NCBI RefSeq assembly: GCF_000685215.1
Contig: NZ_ARYJ01000002.1
Span: 351,044 to 415,043, forward strand
Length of the DNA: 64,000 nt
DNA from: Hyphomonas jannaschiana VP2
Lineage (GTDB): Bacteria > Pseudomonadota > Alphaproteobacteria > Caulobacterales > Hyphomonadaceae
Direction: 5' to 3'
Shown: positions 8,443 to 17,756 of the stretch, piece by piece
How the letters are laid out: the number at the start of each line of letters is the position of its first letter
How positions within the stretch are numbered: position 1 is the first letter of the stretch
Program-made: the position numbers and the translations under genes
Notes under the pieces: generated by a model
What the model was told of the DNA's origin: nothing
The model's database searches: none
What the model saw: the letters and a program-made list of their open reading frames with translations, nothing else

Positions 8443-9813
8443 ATGAGCCAGACATCCAGACCCCGCGCGGCAGTGATCCTCGCCGCAGGCAAGGGAACGC
8501 GGATGAAGTCGAGCCTGCCCAAGGTGATGCACCCGGTGGGCGGCCGGCCCATGGTCGACTGGTCAATCGATCTGGCGCGCCGGGCGGGCTGTTCGCAGAT
8601 CGTTGTCGTGGCGCATCCTTCCCAGGGCCTGCTGATCGAACATATCGCCAGCCTGCCGGGCGATATTCCCGTCGCTTTCCAGGACCCGCCCATGGGCACA
8701 GGCCATGCCGTGAAGTGCGCAGCCGATGCGCTATCCGGATTTCAGGGTGATCTTGTCGTGCTTTACGGGGACTCCCCGCTGGTTCCGGCGGACGCTATTG
8801 AGGAATTGTTCGCGTCGCTGGAAGAAGGCGCTGCCGTCGGCGTGCTCGGCTTCGCCACGCATGAGCCGGGGCTCTATGGCCGTCTTATCACGTCAGGCCA
8901 TGGCCAGCTGGAAGCCATCGTCGAGGCGCGCGAGGCGACGCCCGAGCAGCTGCTGGTCACACTTTGCAATTCCGGCGTCATGGCTGCCGGGGCCGAGGAC
9001 ATGTTCCGGCTTCTGGAAAAGGTCACCAACGACAATGCCAAGGGCGAATACTACCTCACCGACCTCGTCGGTCTCGCACGCGCCGAAGGCCGCCGGTGCC
9101 AGGCGGTCCGGTGCGCCGAGGAAGACATGATTGGCTGCGACTCCAAGGCAGACCTCGCCGAGGCCGAAGCGATCTTCCAGGCTCGCTGCCGCAAGCAGGC
9201 GCTGGAGGACGGGGTGACACTGATCGCGCCGGAAACCGTCTACTTCTCCTATGACACGGTGATCGAGCATGATGTCGTGGTTGAGCCGAATGTGGTGTTC
9301 GGCCCGGGCGTAACGGTGAAATCCGGCGCGCAGATCCGGGCATTCAGCCATCTCGAAGGCGCGACCATCGGGCCCTACGCATCCGTCGGCCCGTTTGCGC
9401 GGCTTCGCCCCGGCGCCGTGCTGGATGAGGCGGCATTCGTCGGCAATTTCGTCGAGGTGAAGAATGTGCATATGGCCGAAGGGGCCAAGGCGAGCCATCT
9501 GTCCTATCTGGGCGATGGTGAAGTCGGTGCCGGTGCGAACATCGGCGCAGGCACGATCTTCTGTAACTATGATGGCTTCTTCAAATACCGGACGACCATT
9601 GGGGAGGGAGCCTTTATTGGCTCTAATTCAGCCCTGGTTGCGCCGGTGACCATCGGAGAGGGCGCAATCGTTGGCAGTGGCAGCGTCATTACCAAGGACG
9701 TCGAAGCGGGTGCACTGGCCGTCGCGCGCGGCAGGCAGGTGGAACGCAAAGGCTGGGCGACGGCGTTCCGGGAGAAAATGACGGCGCGAAAAGCTGCAAA
9801 GAAGAAGGGCTGA
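8443..9813 (+). CDS. glmU: Bifunctional UDP-GlcNAc pyrophosphorylase/GlcN-1-P acetyltransferase
   Basis: GlmU makes UDP-N-acetylglucosamine for peptidoglycan and lipid A. The 456-residue protein begins with the nucleotidyltransferase signature LAAGKGTRMKSSLPK (13-27), followed by a YGDSPL segment near 105. The C-terminal half is a left-handed beta-helix of hexapeptide repeats (about 240-440) carrying the acetyltransferase site. I start at 8443, where GAGAGGG lies at correct spacing; an in-frame ATG at 8413 lacks a site. rpiA follows two bases after the stop. Confidence 0.96.
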   Translation: MSQTSRPRAAVILAAGKGTRMKSSLPKVMHPVGGRPMVDWSIDLARRAGCSQIVVVAHPSQGLLIEHIASLPGDIPVAFQDPPMGTGHAVKCAADALSGFQGDLVVLYGDSPLVPADAIEELFASLEEGAAVGVLGFATHEPGLYGRLITSGHGQLEAIVEAREATPEQLLVTLCNSGVMAAGAEDMFRLLEKVTNDNAKGEYYLTDLVGLARAEGRRCQAVRCAEEDMIGCDSKADLAEAEAIFQARCRKQALEDGVTLIAPETVYFSYDTVIEHDVVVEPNVVFGPGVTVKSGAQIRAFSHLEGATIGPYASVGPFARLRPGAVLDEAAFVGNFVEVKNVHMAEGAKASHLSYLGDGEVGAGANIGAGTIFCNYDGFFKYRTTIGEGAFIGSNSALVAPVTIGEGAIVGSGSVITKDVEAGALAVARGRQVERKGWATAFREKMTARKAAKKKG

Positions 9814-9815
9814 GC

Positions 9816-10514
9816 ATGGCAAACGAGCTGGAGAAGCAGAACGCGGCGGCCGCGGCGATGGAATTCGTCGAAGACGGCATGACCATCGGTCTCGGCACCG
9901 GCTCGACCGCGAAATATTTCGTCCAGATGCTCGCCGAGGAGATTGCCGACGGCCTTGTCGTGCGCTGCATTGAGACCAGCGAACAGACCCGCCGCCTGGC
10001 CGAGAGCCTTGGCGTGCCCCTGATCCCGTCTGAACAGATCGAGCGTATCCACCTCACCGTCGATGGCGCCGATGAGGTCGACGAGCACGGTTTCCTCATC
10101 AAGGGCGGCGGCGCTGCGCTCTTGCGCGAGAAGATTATCGCCAATGCCAGTGATCACATGGTCGTGATTGCCGACCCGTCGAAACAGGTCGAGCGGCTTG
10201 GCAAGTTCCCTCTACCCGTGGAGGTGACGCCCTTCGGCTATACGATCACGGCGAAGAAGGTTTACGACGCGCTCTGTTCCAGCGGGATCGACCGTCCACG
10301 CGTGGAATTACGGGCCCAGCCGGGCGGCCGGCTGGTCATGACCGATGGCGGAAACTACATCCTGGACTGCCACTGCCAGCGGATTCCGGACGCGGAATCG
10401 CTGGCTGCACGCCTCTCAAATGTGCCCGGTGTCGTCGAACACGGATTGTTTATCGGCATCGCCCGGACCGTCATTATCGGCAATGAGGCCGGGGCCACGG
10501 TGTTTGAATTCTGA
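9816..10514 (+). CDS. rpiA: Ribose-5-phosphate isomerase A
   Basis: This enzyme interconverts ribose 5-phosphate and ribulose 5-phosphate in the pentose phosphate pathway. The 232 residues include GLGTGSTA (25-32) for phosphate binding, DGADE (83-87) with catalytic Asp residues, and KGGGAALLREK (96-106) with the catalytic Glu and Lys. The length is typical of RpiA. The gene follows glmU by two bases and is presumably cotranscribed with it. Confidence 0.96.
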   Translation: MANELEKQNAAAAAMEFVEDGMTIGLGTGSTAKYFVQMLAEEIADGLVVRCIETSEQTRRLAESLGVPLIPSEQIERIHLTVDGADEVDEHGFLIKGGGAALLREKIIANASDHMVVIADPSKQVERLGKFPLPVEVTPFGYTITAKKVYDALCSSGIDRPRVELRAQPGGRLVMTDGGNYILDCHCQRIPDAESLAARLSNVPGVVEHGLFIGIARTVIIGNEAGATVFEF

Positions 10515-10570
10515 CCCTGCGCGCCCATATGCGCCCGCAGACACGCATACGATCTTCAAGGAACTGACAT

Positions 10571-11977
10571 ATGGCTGAGCACGCTTACGACTTCGACCTG
10601 TTTGTGATCGGAGGCGGCTCCGGCGGGGTGCGCGCGGCGCGCATTGCAGCCATCGCCGGCGCGCGTGTCGGTCTTGCGGAAGAATACCGGATGGGTGGCA
10701 CCTGCGTGATCCGCGGCTGCGTGCCGAAGAAGTTCATGGTCTATGCCAGCCAGTATGGCAAAGACATCGAGAAGTCTGCCGGCTATGGCTGGAGTGTTGG
10801 CGTTGTCTCGTACGATCACGGAACATTTGCCGCGGCGATGCATGCCGAAGTGGACCGCCTGTCGGGCATCTATTTCCGTAACCTCAAGAATGCCGGCGTC
10901 GAGATTTTCGAAGAGCGCGCCGAGTTTGTGGATGGGCACACCGTCCGCCTGAAAAACAGCGGCAAGACAATCACGGCGAACAAGATCCTGATCGCCGTTG
11001 GCGGTGCGCCCTGGCGTCCGTCACCGGAAGAACTGCCGGGCGTAGAGCACACGATCACCTCCAATGAGGTGTTTCATCTGGAAGATCTGCCGAAGCATGT
11101 CGTCATTGCAGGCGGCGGATACATCGCGGTTGAGTTCGCGCACATTTTTGCCGGGCTCGGCGTGCCGACCTGTCTGGTTTATCGCGGTGAGGAAGTGCTG
11201 CGCGGCTTCGATGCAGATGTCCGCACTGCCGTGCATGAGGGCCTGAAAGAGGCGGGCGTGCGCGTCGTCACCGGCGCGGTGTTCGATAAAATCGAGAAGC
11301 GGGACGGTGAAGACCTGCCGCTCCACATCACGCTGTCCAGCGGCAGCCATATCGATGCCGATGTCGTACTGATGGCCGTGGGCCGCCGTCCGAACACCGA
11401 AGGGCTTGGCTGTGAGGCGGCTGGGGTCGAACTGGATGACAAGGGCGCGGTCAAAGTCGATGAATGGTCAAAGACCAATGTCGACAGCGTCTGGGCCGTC
11501 GGCGACGTGACCGACCGCGTGGCACTGACGCCGGTCGCTATCCGCGAAGGCCACGCCTTTGCCGACACCGAATTCGGCGGCAATCCCTGGCATTTCGACC
11601 ATTCGGATATTGCGACCGCGGTCTTTTCCCAGCCGGAAGTCGGCACGGTCGGCCTCAGCGAGGCAGATGCCCGCAAGGCCCATGGCCCCGATATCGACAT
11701 CTACAAGACGAACTTCAAGCCGATGAAAAATGCCCTGAACGGTGACACCAGCCGTGTACTGATGAAACTCGTCGTGCGCGCGTCGGACGAGAAAGTTCTG
11801 GGTGTTCACATGGTCGGCGACGATGCGGCCGAGATCATCCAGGCCATCGGCATCGCCATCAAGATGGGTGTGACCAAGCCGGACTTCGACCGCACCTGCG
11901 CTGTCCATCCTTCGGTGGCCGAGGAACTGGTGACGATGCGCACGAAATGGGTGCCGGACGTGACGAGTAACGCCTGA
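10571..11977 (+). CDS. gor: Glutathione-disulfide reductase
   Basis: This 468-residue flavoprotein disulfide reductase uses NADPH to reduce glutathione disulfide in the cytoplasm. The FAD-binding GGGSGG lies near 14-19, and the redox-active disulfide CVIRGC at 45-50 is the plant/proteobacterial glutathione reductase form. GGGYIAVEF at 181-189 begins the NADPH domain, with Arg205 and Arg211 in the positions that favour NADPH over NADH. The C-terminal HPSVAEE (about 446-452) provides the catalytic His-Glu pair. It follows rpiA by 56 bases. Confidence 0.93.
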   Translation: MAEHAYDFDLFVIGGGSGGVRAARIAAIAGARVGLAEEYRMGGTCVIRGCVPKKFMVYASQYGKDIEKSAGYGWSVGVVSYDHGTFAAAMHAEVDRLSGIYFRNLKNAGVEIFEERAEFVDGHTVRLKNSGKTITANKILIAVGGAPWRPSPEELPGVEHTITSNEVFHLEDLPKHVVIAGGGYIAVEFAHIFAGLGVPTCLVYRGEEVLRGFDADVRTAVHEGLKEAGVRVVTGAVFDKIEKRDGEDLPLHITLSSGSHIDADVVLMAVGRRPNTEGLGCEAAGVELDDKGAVKVDEWSKTNVDSVWAVGDVTDRVALTPVAIREGHAFADTEFGGNPWHFDHSDIATAVFSQPEVGTVGLSEADARKAHGPDIDIYKTNFKPMKNALNGDTSRVLMKLVVRASDEKVLGVHMVGDDAAEIIQAIGIAIKMGVTKPDFDRTCAVHPSVAEELVTMRTKWVPDVTSNA

Positions 11978-12024
11978 AGCGCAAGTCTCCGTTCACAATC
12001 GACGCCGATTGCTTTGAACTTGCT

Positions 12025-13332
12025 CTAATGCGTCTCGTCGCAGAGCGTCTTCAGTTCCAGCGCGATTGTCTTCAGGCTTTCGCGGATCTGTTTCAGCCCG
12101 CCGCCGCGACCGGAATGGATCACCAGCTGTTTCCAGGGCGGCTGGCCCTCCTGCGGAGGCTTCACGGCGAAATGCTTGGAGCGGGGCAGGGCGGACTTCA
12201 GCAGCGCTTTCGACAGCGGGAAGCCGGCTGCATCGTCAAACGCGCCATTGCGGGCATCCGCCTCGAAGGTCGACTGTTCCGACCGGCTGACCGCATTGAA
12301 GAGAACTGACAGGGCCGGGCGCTTGCCGACGGGGATCTGCGTGCGCAACACCTGGTTCAGCAGCTTCACCCCGCGCAGGGAATAGATGTCGGTGTGCATC
12401 GGCGCCAGCACACGGTCTGCCGCCTCCAGCGCGCAGCGGGTCAGGAAGGTGGCGTTGGGGTTCGTGTCGAACACGATGAGATCGTATTCGCTGCGATAGA
12501 AGTCGACCTGACGCAGGAAGTGCCGCTTGATCTGCTCCAACGCGTCATTGTCGGTGGCGAAGGCGTATTTCGATATCTCGAACTGGCCAGAGATGATGTC
12601 GAACCGGCCGGGCGGGCTGTTGCTGTCGGCCATCAGGTCATGGACCAGGTAATCGCGCGCGACCGGGGCAAAGGGCTCGGTCGACAGGCTCAGCCAGTGT
12701 TCGGCCGGGCTTTCCGCATCCCGCGTATGCAGGCGCGAACGTTCGAACAGCGATATGACCGAGCGGTCCGCCGCCGCGCTCTCATCCGCGACATCCATTT
12801 CGTAGAAGGTCTGAGTGAGATTGTACTGCGGATCGAGGTCAATCAGCAGAATGCGTCCGCCGGCCATGGCGTGCCAGGCGCCGAAGACCTGCGCCGAAAC
12901 GGTCGTTTTGCCGACCCCACCCTTGAGATTCATCACGGCGATGACCGGGCATTTCTTCTTGTAGGCGTCGAGCGTCTGCTGGACCAGCTGCGCCAGACCG
13001 TCCGGTGTTGTGCTGGACAGACGCAGATGCGGCTGGACTTCCTGCTTGAAGAAGCCGTTCAGGCGCGCCTTGTCGATCTGATAGGGGATCAGCGGCAGGC
13101 CGCGGGCCTTGGCGCGCTCAATATCCTGCCGGACGGTCTTTGACCGCACGGAGGTCGCGGACACCAGCACGATCATCGCGAAGGCGTCATCGATGTCGCG
13201 ATTGTTACGATCGCGGTCGTTGGCGTCGTCTGGCGCGAATTTTACCGGGATCGACTCAGCCCGCATCGCTTCGTGAAGCTTCAGCAGGTCGTCGAGGTCC
13301 AGCGTGGAGTGGGCGATATAGACGTGAGACAT
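12025..13332 (-). CDS. TIR-like domain fused to ParA/MinD-type ATPase
   Basis: The 435-residue protein has two parts. Residues 1-120 resemble a bacterial TIR domain: it opens with HVYIAHS and contains a VLVSATSVRSKTVRQDIERA stretch typical of the TIR alpha-C region. At the position where NADase TIRs carry the catalytic Glu there is Asp70, and the usual neighbouring Trp is Thr. Residues 127-420 are a ParA/MinD P-loop ATPase with deviant Walker A KGGVGKTT (137-144), LLIDLDPQ (162-169) and Walker B LIVFDTNPN (285-293). ParA proteins form ATP-dependent dimers that position DNA or protein cargo; TIR domains act in self-association or NAD cleavage. No ParB partner is adjacent. It is divergent from the DAHP synthase and convergent with gor. 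The cellular role is unknown. Confidence 0.85.
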   Translation of the reverse strand: MSHVYIAHSTLDLDDLLKLHEAMRAESIPVKFAPDDANDRDRNNRDIDDAFAMIVLVSATSVRSKTVRQDIERAKARGLPLIPYQIDKARLNGFFKQEVQPHLRLSSTTPDGLAQLVQQTLDAYKKKCPVIAVMNLKGGVGKTTVSAQVFGAWHAMAGGRILLIDLDPQYNLTQTFYEMDVADESAAADRSVISLFERSRLHTRDAESPAEHWLSLSTEPFAPVARDYLVHDLMADSNSPPGRFDIISGQFEISKYAFATDNDALEQIKRHFLRQVDFYRSEYDLIVFDTNPNATFLTRCALEAADRVLAPMHTDIYSLRGVKLLNQVLRTQIPVGKRPALSVLFNAVSRSEQSTFEADARNGAFDDAAGFPLSKALLKSALPRSKHFAVKPPQEGQPPWKQLVIHSGRGGGLKQIRESLKTIALELKTLCDETH

Positions 13333-13481
13333 GATCTCGCGGCGGTCCCTTCAGGCTTGCCTCAGGTCCTGACTACCTAAGGCGTGACGAGGTGATTCCG
13401 CCAGCGTTGTGCTGTGAAATTGTGGTGAAACTTGAGCGATCGCCTGCCATGTGATTAATGCGGCCATCAATGGAGCGTAAG

Positions 13482-14861
13482 ATGAGCAACTGGACCCCTT
13501 CCGACTGGCGCCAACTGCCGGCGAAGCACATCCCGGAGGATTACCCGGATACTGCAGCACTTGCTGCAGCAGAGGCCCGTCTGCGCTCGTTTCCGCCGCT
13601 GGTATTTGCCGGCGAAGCCCGACGCCTGAAAACCCGCCTCGCCGAAGTGGCCGCAGGCGACGCTTTCCTGCTGCAGGGCGGCGATTGCGCGGAAAGCTTC
13701 AAGGAATTCCATCCGGACAACATCCGCGACACGTTCCGCGTGATTCTGCAGATGGCCGTCGTGCTGACCTTCGCCGCCGCCAAGCCGGTGGTGAAAGTGG
13801 GCCGGATCGCCGGACAGTTCGGCAAGCCGCGCTCGGCGCCGATCGAGACGATCGATGGTGTGACGCTGCCGTCCTACCGGGGCGACAACATCAACGGCAT
13901 GGACTTCACGCCGGAAGCCCGCATGCCCGACCCGGAGCGCCTGATCCAGGCCTACTCCCAGTCGGCAGCGACGCTGAACCTGCTGCGCGCCTTCAGCCAG
14001 GGTGGCTATGCCAGCCTCGCCAATGTGCACCGCTGGATGCTCGGCTTCGTGGACCGCAGCTCTCAGGGCGAACGCTATGAGAAGCTGGCGGACCAGATCT
14101 CCGCGTCTCTGCGATTCATGGAAGCGGTCGGCCTCAATGCCGAAACCGTGCCCCAGATGGCGCAGGTGGAGTTCTACACCAGCCACGAAGCCCTGCTGCT
14201 CGGCTATGAGGAAGCGCTGACCCGGATCGATTCCACGTCTGGCGACTGGTACGACACATCGGCCCACATGCTGTGGATCGGTCACCGGACCCGTCAGGTG
14301 GATCATGCCCACGTCAATTTCTGCAAGGGGATCAAGAACCCGATCGGCATCAAGTGCGGCCCCGGTATGGAGCCGGACGAGCTTGTCCGCCTGATCGAGA
14401 CGATCAACCCGACAGATGAGGCAGGCCGGATCACGCTGATCTCGCGCTTCGGTTCCGATGGTGTGGCGCAGGGGCTTCCGCCGCTGGCGCGCGCCGTGAA
14501 GGCAAGCGGCCGGACGGTTGTCTGGTCCTGCGATCCGATGCACGGCAACACGCTGAAGACGGACTCCGGCTTCAAGACGCGCCCGGTGGACCGTATCCTC
14601 TCCGAGGTGCGCCAGTTCATCGACGTCATGAATGCTGAGGGCTGTTACCCGGGCGGGGTTCACTTCGAGATGACCGGCCAGAACGTCACCGAATGTATCG
14701 GCGGCGCGCAGGCGATCTCCGAGGACGACCTCTCCAGCCGCTACCACACGCACTGCGACCCGCGACTGAACGGTGAGCAGGCGCTGGAGCTGGCCTTCCT
14801 GGTGGCAGAGAAGCTTCAGGCGCTCGGCAACGGCAAGGACACGGCCCGCAAGGCCGGCTGA
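13482..14861 (+). CDS. aroG: Class II (plant-type) 3-deoxy-7-phosphoheptulonate synthase
   Basis: This enzyme condenses phosphoenolpyruvate and erythrose 4-phosphate in the first step of the shikimate pathway. The 459-residue protein begins with the class II WTPSDWR motif and contains QGGDCAE (65-71), whose Cys is a metal ligand, then [17 protein letters not shown] and the C-terminal [15 protein letters not shown] block. The start is the ATG at 13482, six bases after GGAG. It is unrelated in sequence to the class I AroF/G/H enzymes of E. coli. No feedback-regulatory extension is visible. Confidence 0.95.
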   Translation: MSNWTPSDWRQLPAKHIPEDYPDTAALAAAEARLRSFPPLVFAGEARRLKTRLAEVAAGDAFLLQGGDCAESFKEFHPDNIRDTFRVILQMAVVLTFAAAKPVVKVGRIAGQFGKPRSAPIETIDGVTLPSYRGDNINGMDFTPEARMPDPERLIQAYSQSAATLNLLRAFSQGGYASLANVHRWMLGFVDRSSQGERYEKLADQISASLRFMEAVGLNAETVPQMAQVEFYTSHEALLLGYEEALTRIDSTSGDWYDTSAHMLWIGHRTRQVDHAHVNFCKGIKNPIGIKCGPGMEPDELVRLIETINPTDEAGRITLISRFGSDGVAQGLPPLARAVKASGRTVVWSCDPMHGNTLKTDSGFKTRPVDRILSEVRQFIDVMNAEGCYPGGVHFEMTGQNVTECIGGAQAISEDDLSSRYHTHCDPRLNGEQALELAFLVAEKLQALGNGKDTARKAG

Positions 14862-14935
14862 CGCACACGCTTTAACCGGCCTTAAAAGCCGGGTGCGACA
14901 GCCAGATCCGTCTCCGTCAGGACACGGTAAATTTA

Positions 14936-14960
14936 CAAGGCCGGACCTGATCCGGCCTTG
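14936..14960. terminator. Perfect 10-bp hairpin after the DAHP synthase gene
   Basis: Perfect inverted repeat (14936-14945 with 14951-14960) with a five-base loop, 75 bases past the DAHP synthase stop. There is no T tract, so intrinsic termination is uncertain; it may instead protect an mRNA end or mark the leader of the MATE gene. Confidence 0.5.
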
Positions 14961-15026
14961 CTTCGCACAACACAATTCAACAAGACACACGAGCCCGGCC
15001 TATGGCGCCGGGCAGAGGGTATTCCA

Positions 15027-16439
15027 ATGCGGAGCATGAACTGGCCGGCCTGGGTCCGGCTTGGGGACATTATTGATTTGTTGCGCCTGTCGGTGCCCAT
15101 CGCGATCTCCCGGATGGCGATGATGTTGATGAGCATGACGGATGCGGTGGTGCTGGGGCAGTTTGCGCCAGGCGAGCTGCCGTTCGTGCTGAACTCCTGG
15201 CTGCCCATGGGCGTCACGCTGGGCTTCAGTATGGGCATTCTGATCGGGGTTCAGGTCCTGACCTCGGAAATGCTGGGCGTCGGGCGGCATGCCCAGTCCG
15301 GGCGGATTTTCCGCCGGGGACTGTTGGCCTCCATTGGGCTTGGCGTGGTGCTTCTGGGACTTGTGGTTCTGATCGCAGACCCCTTGTTCTACTGGCTGTT
15401 CGTCGAGATCGCGCCTGTCTCTGAGACAACCGATCTCGCCAATCCGGAATACGTTGCGGCGTCGACGGCGTCGGTTACGCACATTCTGGCATTGGCGCTA
15501 CCGGGCTTCACCATTTCGACGGTGTGCGGTCTCTATCTGGAAGCGCTGCGGCGCCCCACGCTGGTGGCAATTATCAGCTATGGCGGTGTGTTGCTGAACA
15601 TTGTTCTGGACCTTGCCTATGTCGGCGGCTTCTGGGGACTGCCTCAGATGGGGGCGGAAGGCGTCGCCATCGCGACGACCGGCTCGCGCTATGCCATTGC
15701 GGTCGCGATGTTCATCGCCGTCATCTTCCTGACGCCGGCTTTCCGGGCGTCGCCGAAGGCGGAGCCGGGTGAGGCGCGCAGGCAGTTCGAGGTTGGTATC
15801 GGCTCGGCGATCTCCAATGTGGCGGAGTGGGGCGGGTTCAACCTGACCTTCACGATCGCGACCTGGATCAGCCTGGCAGCCAACACCGTATACGGATACA
15901 CAATCCAGCTCGTCGGCTTCTGCTTCATGTTCTATATGGGCATTGCTTCGGCAACGAGTGTCCGGGTGGCGGAAGCCTTCGGCCGCGGCAACAAGGAGGA
16001 GGTGGTCAATGCTGGCCGCCTCGGCGTAGCTGCAACGATCCTGACGGGCGTAACGCTCGGGCTAAGCCTCGTCATCTTCAGTGGGCCGCTTTCGGTGTTG
16101 CTGGTCGATGGCGAAGCGGTGATCGACGGTGTCCGGATTGCCCCTGCCATTGCATCGCTTCTGTTCCTGGCATCGGTCATGACGGTATTCGACGGGATCC
16201 AGGCCACGGCGTCCTTCGCACTGCGGGCGCAGGAGATCGTCTGGTCGCCGAGTCTTATTCACATCGGCTCGTTCTTCCTCGTCATGCTGCCGGCTTGCTA
16301 CTGGTTCGGCATCGTGCAGGGAAACGGGGCGCGGGGCATGATGGAAGGTGCGCTGATTGGCGTGTTCGTGGCAGGGACGCTGCAGACGCTGATGCTGGAA
16401 TTGAAAGCGGCGCGTCCCTTGAAAGGACACGCCGCCTGA
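15027..16439 (+). CDS. MATE family multidrug exporter
   Basis: The 470-residue protein is hydrophobic throughout, with about twelve membrane segments. The arrangement RLSVPIAISRMAMMLMSMTD near the start is typical of MATE/NorM transporters, which export cationic drugs and metabolites in exchange for Na+ or H+ at the inner membrane. An AGAGGG site seven bases before the ATG at 15027 supports this start over the upstream in-frame ATG at 14958. It stands alone between the DAHP synthase and the convergent HU gene. Substrate unknown. Confidence 0.88.
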   Translation: MRSMNWPAWVRLGDIIDLLRLSVPIAISRMAMMLMSMTDAVVLGQFAPGELPFVLNSWLPMGVTLGFSMGILIGVQVLTSEMLGVGRHAQSGRIFRRGLLASIGLGVVLLGLVVLIADPLFYWLFVEIAPVSETTDLANPEYVAASTASVTHILALALPGFTISTVCGLYLEALRRPTLVAIISYGGVLLNIVLDLAYVGGFWGLPQMGAEGVAIATTGSRYAIAVAMFIAVIFLTPAFRASPKAEPGEARRQFEVGIGSAISNVAEWGGFNLTFTIATWISLAANTVYGYTIQLVGFCFMFYMGIASATSVRVAEAFGRGNKEEVVNAGRLGVAATILTGVTLGLSLVIFSGPLSVLLVDGEAVIDGVRIAPAIASLLFLASVMTVFDGIQATASFALRAQEIVWSPSLIHIGSFFLVMLPACYWFGIVQGNGARGMMEGALIGVFVAGTLQTLMLELKAARPLKGHAA

Positions 16440-16473
16440 ATTCTCTACATTATCCGGTAACGGATGACCGGTT

Positions 16474-16740
16474 CTAGAGGTCCTTCATTGCGGAGGCCGG
16501 CTTGAAGGAAGCCGATGTCTTCTCCGGGATCTTGATCGGTTCACCGGTTGCCGGGTTCCGGCCGGTGCGGGCATTGCGGGTTTTCGGCGCGAAAGTGCCG
16601 AAGCCTGCGATGGCGACCTGCTTACGCGATTTCACCGCGTCAGCGATCGTGTCGAATACAGCATCAACGGCCTTGCCGGCGTCGCTTTGCGACAGACCAG
16701 AAGCAGCGGCCACTGCCTTCGTAAGTTCACCCTTGTTCAT
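16474..16740 (-). CDS. hup: HU family DNA-binding protein
   Basis: At 88 residues this is a normal-length HU-type protein that bends and compacts DNA as a dimer. It begins MNKGELTKAVAAASGLS and carries the signature GRNPATGEPIKIPE, whose Pro intercalates at the tip of the DNA-binding arm. A GAGGAG site precedes the ATG at 16740; the open frame extends further upstream without family similarity. It is a single gene with its own leader. HU is favoured over IHF because of the short, unextended C-terminus and the AGFGTF core. Confidence 0.95.
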   Translation of the reverse strand: MNKGELTKAVAAASGLSQSDAGKAVDAVFDTIADAVKSRKQVAIAGFGTFAPKTRNARTGRNPATGEPIKIPEKTSASFKPASAMKDL

Positions 16741-16839
16741 ACGGGTTCTCCTCTGAGTTAAACGGCGATGCCCCGCCGTTGGTTCGACTAGTCCACGATT
16801 CGGAAACCCTGAACACGCCGGATTCCCAATAAACACGGG

Positions 16840-17754
16840 CTATACGCCCGGAATCCAGCCCTCTTCGGCCTTAATTTTCGTGTTTTCGGCCGGTTCCAGG
16901 CTTTTGGCTGTGGAAAATGCAGCTGAAAGCGCCCCTTTTTCGTCGAGGGACGCATAATAATGGGCAATTTCGCGAACCTGGGCCGCATCCAGCGTTTCGC
17001 CGGATTCGGGCTTTACCTTGGTCAATGAGGGGTAAATCTCGGTCATGACGACGTTCACGTCAGTGAGCGTTTCCTCGGTCAGGGGCTCTGCCGGATCGAA
17101 TTCGAACGGCCAGATCCGGGCGCCCGGCCAGGCCTCGCGCAGGGCATGGACATGGGGAATCCCGGTCAGGGACTGGCTGCCGACACTGCCAGTATAAGCG
17201 AGCTGCCAGACAGATTTCGGCTGGCCCAGCTTGTTGTCGCGCAGATGGGCTTCAACGATCCGGTATTCCGGCAGGGGGCCATCAGTGTAGTCGGGCTTCG
17301 TGCTACCCAGTGTCGAGACGACATCGCGCGCCGGCGCCCCCCAGAAGGGGAACGGCCCCTTCGAGACGGCATAGTTCATCCCGGCTGCGATGGCGTAGCG
17401 GGCGTTGGAATTGTCCGGCTTGTCCTTCAGCTTCGCGGCGAGGTGCTCATGCATGGCCTGCCACGGCGCCTTGCCGTCCAGCTTCAGGCCGAGGGCCTCT
17501 GCCGTGCCGGCCGGGTAGCCAAGCGAGAAGTCAAACCCCAGAAGGACACGGTCGCCGCGCTTCGTCAGCTTGCCGACCATGTCCTCCAGGAATTCGCGGG
17601 CCTTCAGACGCGTTTCAATGTTCACGGCGCGGAACTGAAGTTTCAGGCGTGCGTCCTTGGCCAGGATGCCAATCCAGATCGAATTGGCCCCGGTCACGGG
17701 CTTTGACGCCGCGCTCCAGTCCACCATGATATACGCGTCGAAGAGAGCCGCCAT
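16840..17754 (-). CDS. Conserved protein of unknown function
   Basis: This is a 304-residue soluble protein without a signal peptide. The N-terminal IMVDWSAASKP and the LLGFDFSLGYPAG segment near 93 place two Asp residues on beta strands, as in RNase H-like folds, but this is a weak structural guess. Similar alphaproteobacterial proteins have, in my recollection, been labelled as cobalamin-biosynthesis proteins; nothing nearby supports that. Other recognisable stretches are GSVGSQSLTGIP and RIWPFEFD. It lies two bases downstream of the MDR oxidoreductase gene on the same strand and is probably cotranscribed. Confidence 0.7.
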   Translation of the reverse strand: MAALFDAYIMVDWSAASKPVTGANSIWIGILAKDARLKLQFRAVNIETRLKAREFLEDMVGKLTKRGDRVLLGFDFSLGYPAGTAEALGLKLDGKAPWQAMHEHLAAKLKDKPDNSNARYAIAAGMNYAVSKGPFPFWGAPARDVVSTLGSTKPDYTDGPLPEYRIVEAHLRDNKLGQPKSVWQLAYTGSVGSQSLTGIPHVHALREAWPGARIWPFEFDPAEPLTEETLTDVNVVMTEIYPSLTKVKPESGETLDAAQVREIAHYYASLDEKGALSAAFSTAKSLEPAENTKIKAEEGWIPGV

Positions 17755-17756
17755 GA

